DNA of 11,511 nt, from contig JAHFQQ010000093.1 of NCBI GenBank assembly GCA_023259235.1, positions 1-11,511 of the forward strand, written 5' to 3'. This DNA is from Polaromonas sp. GTDB taxonomy: Bacteria; Pseudomonadota; Gammaproteobacteria; Burkholderiales; Burkholderiaceae_C. The translations under genes were made by a program, and so were the position numbers. This document shows, piece by piece, positions 8,068-11,511 of this stretch (position 1 is the first letter of the stretch; each line of letters starts with the position of its first letter). The notes under the pieces were generated by a model that was not told where the DNA came from, made no database searches, and saw only the letters and a program-made list of their open reading frames with translations.

Positions 8068-8095
8068 TTGAATTTCCTGTCCGTTGAGTCATACT
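8068..8095 (+). promoter_or_regulatory. Possible promoter of the small exported-protein gene
   Basis: TTGAAT (8068-8073), 16 bases, then CATACT (8090-8095), each four of six to consensus. It would start transcription about 15 bases before the ATG at 8117, leaving the AGGAG site in the leader. This is only a moderate match. Confidence 0.35.
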
Positions 8096-8116
8096 GCCCG
8101 TTTTCAGGAGAAGCCC

Positions 8117-8605
8117 ATGATTCCGTTTCATAAAATTGTTTGCACGGCGGCGCTGCTGCTGGCTGCGTCTGCCGGGTACGCGCAAGACAAAGCCAGCGGC
8201 ACGCTCAATTTCAAAACCTGGTCGGGCGCGGTGAAATTTGGCTGGATGGTGCGCAGCCCGGACGAAATGGATGCCAGCAAATCCATCCTGCGCATTTACC
8301 TGTCGAGCGCTGACATCGGCGCCAGGATCAGGGCGTGCAAGACGCTGTCTTGCGCCGACCGCGCGCTCGAAGACGGCGCAATGGTCGATTTCAGCGACGC
8401 CCGGCATCTCGCTTACGCGGTCAGGCTCAATGGCGAGCGCGTGCAATATTCCGGCGGCACCGACGGCGCGGCATTCAAGCTGTCCACCAACCAGCCCGAT
8501 CACCTTGCCGGCAAACTGCACATCGACGACAGCGCTGCCGGTGGAGCCAAAGTCGATGCCGATTTTGATCTGACGCTCGCCAACACGTTCAAGACCGTAC
8601 GTTGA
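8117..8605 (+). CDS. Small exported protein of unknown function
   Basis: A 162-residue protein with a clear signal peptide: Lys at 6, hydrophobic core CTAALLLAASAG, cleavage after GYA (residue 22). The mature part has alternating beta-type segments (GTLNFKTWSGAVKFGWMV, SILRIYLSS, AYAVRLNGERVQYSGG, GKLHIDD, KVDADFDLTLANTF). It also holds two Cys (74 and 79, in CKTLSC) that could form a disulfide outside the cytoplasm. The ATG at 8117 is chosen because AGGAG (8106-8110) lies six bases upstream and the signal peptide begins there. It loosely resembles small beta-rich secreted proteins of Burkholderiales with no assigned role. It is divergent from mazEF and has no evident partner. Function not recognised. 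Confidence 0.82.
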   Translation: MIPFHKIVCTAALLLAASAGYAQDKASGTLNFKTWSGAVKFGWMVRSPDEMDASKSILRIYLSSADIGARIRACKTLSCADRALEDGAMVDFSDARHLAYAVRLNGERVQYSGGTDGAAFKLSTNQPDHLAGKLHIDDSAAGGAKVDADFDLTLANTFKTVR

Positions 8606-8640
8606 GGGGTTGACCGAACTGCCGTCGCGCTATTGAGAGC

Positions 8641-8683
8641 GGACGGCCGAGCGCTTCCAGGGTTCCCGGAATGCGGGGCCGGC
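8641..8683 (-). pseudogene. Relic A: decayed copy of the methyltransferase 3' end
   Basis: Bases 8644-8683 match 10891-10930, the 3' coding end of the MmeI-like gene, at 34 of 40 positions without gaps, in the same orientation. Read on the minus strand it encodes PRIPGTLEALGRP, against PRILETLEALGRA in the intact gene. The match ends just before 8684, the cassette side, and the exact 11-mer GAATGCGGGGC is at 8669-8679. It is only a tail and cannot be functional. It sits at the left edge of toxin-antitoxin cassette 1. Confidence 0.8.
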
Positions 8684-8698
8684 GTATTAAAGTGGGGG

Positions 8699-8727
8699 GT
8701 GCATTCTGAGATACTAAGTGGCATAAT
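8699..8727 (+). promoter_or_regulatory. Extended -10 promoter of cassette 1
   Basis: TGGCATAAT (8719-8727) is an extended -10 (TGn plus a five-of-six hexamer). The -35 position (GTGCAT, 8699-8704) is poor, as is usual for extended -10 promoters. Transcription would start at about 8734, directly at the GTG start codon at 8735. The 14 bases 8714-8727 match 9569-9582 of cassette 2 at 11 positions. Confidence 0.55.
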
Positions 8728-8734
8728 TAAAAAA

Positions 8735-9118
8735 GTGAAGCGAGTGTTTAAAACCCGTCATTTCAGCCGCTGGATGCGTAAAACAGAACTGACCGACGGT
8801 GCCTTGTGCGCCGCAGTGACGGAAATGGTTCAAGGTTTGATCGATGCCGAATTAGGTGGCGGCGTGGTCAAGAAGCGCATCGGGATAGCGGGCCGCGGCA
8901 AGCGCGGGGGCGTTAGAACGCTCATCGCGACCAACAAGGGCGATCGATGGTTCTTCGTTTACGGCTTCGCAAAAAATGACCGGGCGAACATCGCGGATGA
9001 TGAACTTGAGGCCTTGCAGGGTATTGCTGAGCAGTTGCTTGCCAGGTCAGGGCCGCAACTTGATCAGGCTGTTGAAGATGCATCGTTAGAGGAGATTTAC
9101 CATGACCCAAAAAACTAA
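8735..9118 (+). CDS. RelE/HigB-like type II toxin (COG4737-type)
   Basis: A 127-residue toxin of the RelE superfamily branch that pairs with a downstream XRE antitoxin. Such toxins are ribosome-dependent or free mRNA nucleases. Family landmarks are RVFKTRHFSRW (3-13), GLIDAELGGGVVKKRI (34-49), RGGVRTLIATNKGDRWFFVYGFAKNDRANI (57-86) and a C-terminal helix (DDELEALQGIAEQLLA). The GTG at 8735 is chosen because family members begin M-x-RVFK, and residues upstream of it show no family character. No ribosome site precedes it and a -10 ends eight bases earlier, so the message is probably leaderless. The toxin gene comes first, as in higBA, and overlaps the antitoxin by 17 bases. Codon use is less GC-biased than the chromosomal genes to the left. 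Confidence 0.88.
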   Translation: MKRVFKTRHFSRWMRKTELTDGALCAAVTEMVQGLIDAELGGGVVKKRIGIAGRGKRGGVRTLIATNKGDRWFFVYGFAKNDRANIADDELEALQGIAEQLLARSGPQLDQAVEDASLEEIYHDPKN

Positions 9119-9449
9119 GGCCAACACCAAGCCCAAATTCAGGGCCAAAAGCCCGATCTTTGAAGCTGTGCATGAAACAGCCAGTGACCTTCATCGTCTC
9201 GGGTTTATCAACAAGCGCAACATGCATCAATTTGATGCCTTGTGTATGGAGCCCGTACCCGACTACGACAGCGAGAAAATCCGTGCGCTGCGCGACCACC
9301 TTCAACTAAGTCAGGCCGTTCTTGCCTCCGTTTTGAACACCAGCCTGTCAACCGTGCGCAAATGGGAAGGCGGCGAAAAGCACCCCAGTGGTCCGTCTCT
9401 GAAATTGCTGAGCCTTCTTGACCGCAAAGGGTTGGAAGCGGTTCTTTGA
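9102..9449 (+). CDS. XRE-family antitoxin of cassette 1 (HigA-like)
   Basis: A 115-residue antitoxin with a C-terminal Cro/C1 helix-turn-helix: DSEKIRALRDHLQLSQAVLASVLNTSLSTVRKWEGGEKHPSGPSLKLLSLL, residues 56-106, with recognition helix around SLSTVRKWE. The N-terminal part (IFEAVHETASDLHRLGFINKRNMHQFDALCMEPVP) is the conserved toxin-binding segment of antitoxins paired with this toxin family. The ATG at 9102 has a strong ribosome site, AGAGGAG (9088-9094), seven bases upstream and inside the toxin gene. That contrasts with the toxin's leaderless start and would favour antitoxin excess. It probably represses the promoter before the toxin gene, although I see no clear palindrome there. Confidence 0.9.
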   Translation: MTQKTKANTKPKFRAKSPIFEAVHETASDLHRLGFINKRNMHQFDALCMEPVPDYDSEKIRALRDHLQLSQAVLASVLNTSLSTVRKWEGGEKHPSGPSLKLLSLLDRKGLEAVL

Positions 9450-9479
9450 CGGGCGTATTTTTTTGCCCGATCTCTTTTC
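9450..9479 (+). terminator. Possible terminator after the XRE antitoxin
   Basis: CGGGC (9450-9454) pairs with GCCCG (9465-9469) around a T-rich ten-base loop, followed by ATCTCTTTT. It begins immediately after the antitoxin stop. The stem is only five pairs, so this is a weak call. Confidence 0.35.
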
Positions 9480-9487
9480 ACCCTTGT

Positions 9488-9534
9488 GCCGGGCGCGACC
9501 CTGCGCTTCGAGGTTTCGAGAATGCGGGGCAAGC
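9488..9534 (-). pseudogene. Relic B: decayed, frameshifted copy of the methyltransferase 3' end
   Basis: Bases 9488-9534 align with 10883-10930 at 41 of 48 positions including a one-base gap, in the same orientation as the intact gene. The minus strand reads PRILET and then, after the one-base deletion (near 9512), LEAQGRARHKGE in the shifted frame, against PRILETLEALGRARREGE in the intact gene. The exact 11-mer GAATGCGGGGC is at 9520-9530. Similarity may extend weakly to about 9465 past the old stop codon. It separates the two cassettes. Confidence 0.82.
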
Positions 9535-9553
9535 CAAGCTAATCAGATATTCC

Positions 9554-9582
9554 GTGACTAACCATGGGCTTAGTGAAATAAT
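9554..9582 (+). promoter_or_regulatory. Extended -10 promoter of cassette 2
   Basis: GTGACT (9554-9559, four of six to TTGACA), 17 bases, then the extended -10 TGAAATAAT (9574-9582). Transcription would start near 9589, only about three bases before the GTG at 9592. Spacing and the CTWAGTG...ATAAT wording match the cassette 1 promoter. Confidence 0.55.
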
Positions 9583-9591
9583 CCAACGATC

Positions 9592-10323
9592 GTGAACACA
9601 CCAACCATATACGACTTTCGCATAGACGCTTGGGCGCCAGATACGCTGCCCATGGCGCGTCTTGCCGAGTATTTGGCGCGCTTGGCAACAGTTTTTGGGT
9701 TTCAAGAGCACGTGCATTTCCTCAAAGTCCGTAAAGGCAGTGCCATACCTGAAATTCACGTACAGGAAACCACGGCGCCCAAGGTGCAAGCCCGTCTGAA
9801 ATTAGTGGGCACCGCTGACGCGCCAGAAGACGCCGTGAAGTCGGTGCAACATATTAATGCAATGCTGCGTGAAGACAACGCTTCGGCCGTGCTTTGGGTC
9901 AAGGGCGGAGCGCAAATAATTCAATTTCCTGGTTGTAAGACACCACTGGCTGAAGAAGCGATTGTTCACGAGGCTGGCGAGCTAATCGGCACAGTCATCA
10001 GAGTCGGTGGCAAGGACGAAACCGTGCCGCTATTACTGCAAGACACAGACGGCGCAACTTATCCTTGCACCACCACACGCGCCATAGCCCGAGAGTTGGC
10101 ACATCATCTGTTTGGCGACATGGTTCGTGTGCAAGGTACCGGCAAATGGCGACGCACACCAGAGCGTGTATGGGAACTTGATGGTTTCCGGGTTAAAAGC
10201 TGGGAAGCGATCGATCAGACGCCGCTGTGGGACGAAGTCAACGCGTTGCGCGCCACAGAAGGTAGTTTGTGGAATGAATTTGCCGACCCCCAGGCTGAAT
10301 TAAGAAAATTGCGAGAAACCTGA
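9592..10323 (+). CDS. Unrecognised 243-aa protein paired with a PIN nuclease (candidate antitoxin)
   Basis: I do not recognise this family with certainty. Residues 1-70 (IYDFRIDAWAPDTLPMARLAEYLARLATVFG...VHFLKVRKGSAIPEI) look like a compact alpha/beta domain. Residues 80-95 form a helix. Residues 130-208 (GTVIRVGGKDETVPLLLQD, GDMVRVQGTGKWRRTPERVWELDGFRVKSWEAID) have the strand pattern and basic patch of a possible OB-like nucleic-acid-binding fold (inference). A charged C-terminal helix ends in AELRKLRET. There is no signal peptide or membrane segment. The start is GTG 9592, since the only nearby upstream ATG runs into a stop. No ribosome site is seen and a -10 ends nine bases upstream. The PIN gene begins three bases after its stop, so the two are coupled. 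By position it could be an antitoxin, at about three times the usual size. Confidence 0.8.
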   Translation: MNTPTIYDFRIDAWAPDTLPMARLAEYLARLATVFGFQEHVHFLKVRKGSAIPEIHVQETTAPKVQARLKLVGTADAPEDAVKSVQHINAMLREDNASAVLWVKGGAQIIQFPGCKTPLAEEAIVHEAGELIGTVIRVGGKDETVPLLLQDTDGATYPCTTTRAIARELAHHLFGDMVRVQGTGKWRRTPERVWELDGFRVKSWEAIDQTPLWDEVNALRATEGSLWNEFADPQAELRKLRET

Positions 10324-10326
10324 TCT

Positions 10327-10818
10327 ATGGCCGGTGTCACTTTTGATTCGACTTACCTGATCGACCTTTTTAATCCCAAACTAGCCGGAAATCAGCGTGC
10401 GGCTTTGGATCATCTGGTTCATGAATTGTCCAAGGCCCGCGTGCGGATTTTGATCCCCTCACCGTGTCTGACTGAGCTGTTGATTCGGGCTGGCAAAGCC
10501 CGAGATCAGTATGTTCAGAAATTGGGCAACACCAGCAGTTTTGAAATTATTCCGTTCGACCGCCGCGCGGCGACCGAGTGTGCATTACTTTTGGAGGATG
10601 CTTGGGACGCCAAGTTGAAGCGCGACATTACACGCACCAAATTTAAATACGACTGGATGATCGTTGCCTGTGCATCATCCCGTGGTGTCAAGAAAATCTA
10701 TTCTGACGACGACGATATTTCGCGTTGCGCAGCACAGGTTGGGATTCAGTCTATTGAGCAAAAAAAGTTGCTTATCCCCTCTGAATCACGACAGCTCAGA
10801 ATTCCTGATTCTGAATAA
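10327..10818 (+). CDS. PIN-domain nuclease (VapC-like)
   Basis: A 163-residue PIN-domain protein, a metal-dependent ribonuclease fold typical of VapC toxins. All four acidic sites are visible: D7 in TFDSTYLIDLF, E50 in PCLTELL, D109 in KFKYDWMIVACA, and the DDDD run at 127-130 in IYSDDDDISRCA. The order and spacing fit PIN domains, so the enzyme should be active. It is longer than a usual VapC (about 130 residues). The ATG lies three bases after the stop of the 243-aa gene, with no good ribosome site of its own, so it depends on translational coupling. VapC normally follows a small VapB; here the partner is a large unknown protein. The stop is 38 bases from the converging methyltransferase stop. 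Confidence 0.87.
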   Translation: MAGVTFDSTYLIDLFNPKLAGNQRAALDHLVHELSKARVRILIPSPCLTELLIRAGKARDQYVQKLGNTSSFEIIPFDRRAATECALLLEDAWDAKLKRDITRTKFKYDWMIVACASSRGVKKIYSDDDDISRCAAQVGIQSIEQKKLLIPSESRQLRIPDSE

Positions 10819-10856
10819 GTGATCATCATCTCGCTTACCCGCGCTTGCCCTTTTAT

Positions 10857-11511
10857 TCACCCCCTCCAGCCCTCTCCCTCGCGCCGGGCGCGGCCCAGCG
10901 CCTCCAGTGTTTCCAGAATGCGGGGCAGGCTTTTCTTCCACGCGCCGCGGGCCTTGAAGCGGGCTTCGATGTCGGCCAGCGTCAGCGCGCTGGCGTGGCT
11001 GGCCAGCACTTGGGCCACGGCGCGCACCTGCTCGGGCAGCGCGGCGGGCCAGGGCTGGACAGCCGCAGCGCTGGTGCCAGTGGAGACGCTATCGATTTGT
11101 GACTGATTTTCATGAGCTAAATCAAGGTCAATCCCTTGTTGAACCTTCGCAGGCAGCTCCTGATTTAGGAGTGATTTATCAGGATTCTGGAATTCCGGGC
11201 GCAGCCAGCGGATGCGGCCTTGCTGCTCTTCGGCGGCGCGCTGGGCGTTCAGCGTGACCAGGTGCGCCAGCAGCGCGTCGGTGCTCTGGCCGGGCTCAAG
11301 GCCGTAGGCTTGCAGCACGGCGGCGTCGAGCTCGTCGTGCAGGTCTTTGAGCACACCGACCAGGCCTTGCTCGTGAATGATTTTTTCTTTGGCCGTCAGC
11401 GCCCGGCCTTCGCGCAGGGCTTCGAGCACGTTGTACATGCCGGTGAGCGTCAGGCCCGCGTGCGCGGCCTGCTGGCGCTTGCGGTGCGCGTCAATCTGTT
11501 CGGCCAGGGCG
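10857..11511 (-). CDS. C-terminal part of an MmeI-like DNA methyltransferase / type IIG-like enzyme (5' end outside window)
   Basis: The last 217 residues of a large protein entering from the right edge. The text LAEQIDAHRKRQQAAHAGLT, LTGMYNVLEALREG, LTAKEKIIHEQGLVGVLKDLHDELDAAVLQAYGL, ALLAHLVTLNAQRAAEEQQGRIRWLRPEFQNP and, later, PWPAALPEQVRAVAQVL is what I recall from the C-terminal region of MmeI-like class I SAM-dependent DNA methyltransferases. Full members run to about 900-1100 residues and modify, and sometimes cut, specific DNA. The catalytic domains are outside the window. The end (PRILETLEALGRARREGEGWRG) is the part copied in relics A and B. A segment of roughly 40 residues between EFQNP and QPWP is AT-richer than its flanks (about 11090-11190) and looks like an inserted linker. 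Confidence 0.82.
   Translation of the reverse strand, partial: ALAEQIDAHRKRQQAAHAGLTLTGMYNVLEALREGRALTAKEKIIHEQGLVGVLKDLHDELDAAVLQAYGLEPGQSTDALLAHLVTLNAQRAAEEQQGRIRWLRPEFQNPDKSLLNQELPAKVQQGIDLDLAHENQSQIDSVSTGTSAAAVQPWPAALPEQVRAVAQVLASHASALTLADIEARFKARGAWKKSLPRILETLEALGRARREGEGWRG

Noticed and set aside
7936..8133. Plus-strand open frame of 65 codons before the exported-protein gene
   Set aside because: No ribosome site, no family character, and it overlaps the signal-peptide gene start that has a strong AGGAG site.
9311..9532. Minus-strand open frame of 73 codons beginning MPRILETSKRR
   Set aside because: Its first residues come from the frameshifted methyltransferase tail relic, and the rest is antisense to the XRE antitoxin. 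It is a relic, not a gene.
9488..9534. Idea that the tail relics are integron attC sites or a CRISPR-like repeat
   Set aside because: They lack the paired simple-site structure and GTTRRRY core of attC. Only three widely spaced copies exist, two of them decayed coding ends, and no integrase or Cas gene is in the window.

Overview
The window looks like a GC-rich betaproteobacterial chromosome, most likely Burkholderiales and probably Comamonadaceae (a Polaromonas, Rhodoferax or Acidovorax relative). The grounds are the codon use, the protein variants (a ClpB tail, CbpA/CbpM, a FecR-DUF6600 protein, an MmeI-like methyltransferase tail) and an intergenic palindromic repeat after clpB of a style I recall from that family. 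This placement is inference; no rRNA or marker gene is present.

Left part (1-5595), ordinary chromosome. It holds the 3' part of clpB, a terminator inside a palindromic repeat, and a non-coding stretch. Next comes a large exported FecR/DUF6600 protein whose C-terminal third is about 59 copies of an Ala-rich charged pentapeptide. A convergent class I acyl-CoA ligase gene follows.

Middle (5596-8605). On the minus strand lie mazE-mazF (overlapping type II toxin-antitoxin genes behind a promoter with a 22-bp palindrome over its -10) and then cbpA-cbpM (DnaJ-like co-chaperone and its modulator, ATGA overlap). Divergent from mazE is a small exported protein of unknown function.

Right part (8606-11511), accessory region. 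Two two-gene cassettes are stacked on the plus strand against the 3' end of a minus-strand MmeI-like DNA methyltransferase/restriction gene that leaves the window. Cassette 1 is a RelE/HigB-like toxin plus an XRE antitoxin. Cassette 2 is an unrecognised 243-aa protein plus a PIN-domain nuclease, a candidate non-canonical toxin-antitoxin or defence pair.

The most notable signal is that the left edge of each cassette carries a 40-48 bp decayed copy of the methyltransferase 3' end, in the same orientation as the intact gene and ending at the same internal point. The three copies share an identical 11-mer (8669-8679, 9520-9530, 10916-10926). The repeated layout is tail relic - cassette - tail relic - cassette - intact tail, which suggests repeated acquisition at this gene end. 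Both cassettes also share a related extended -10 promoter lying 7-9 bases before a GTG start with no clear ribosome binding site, so both are probably leaderless or nearly so.
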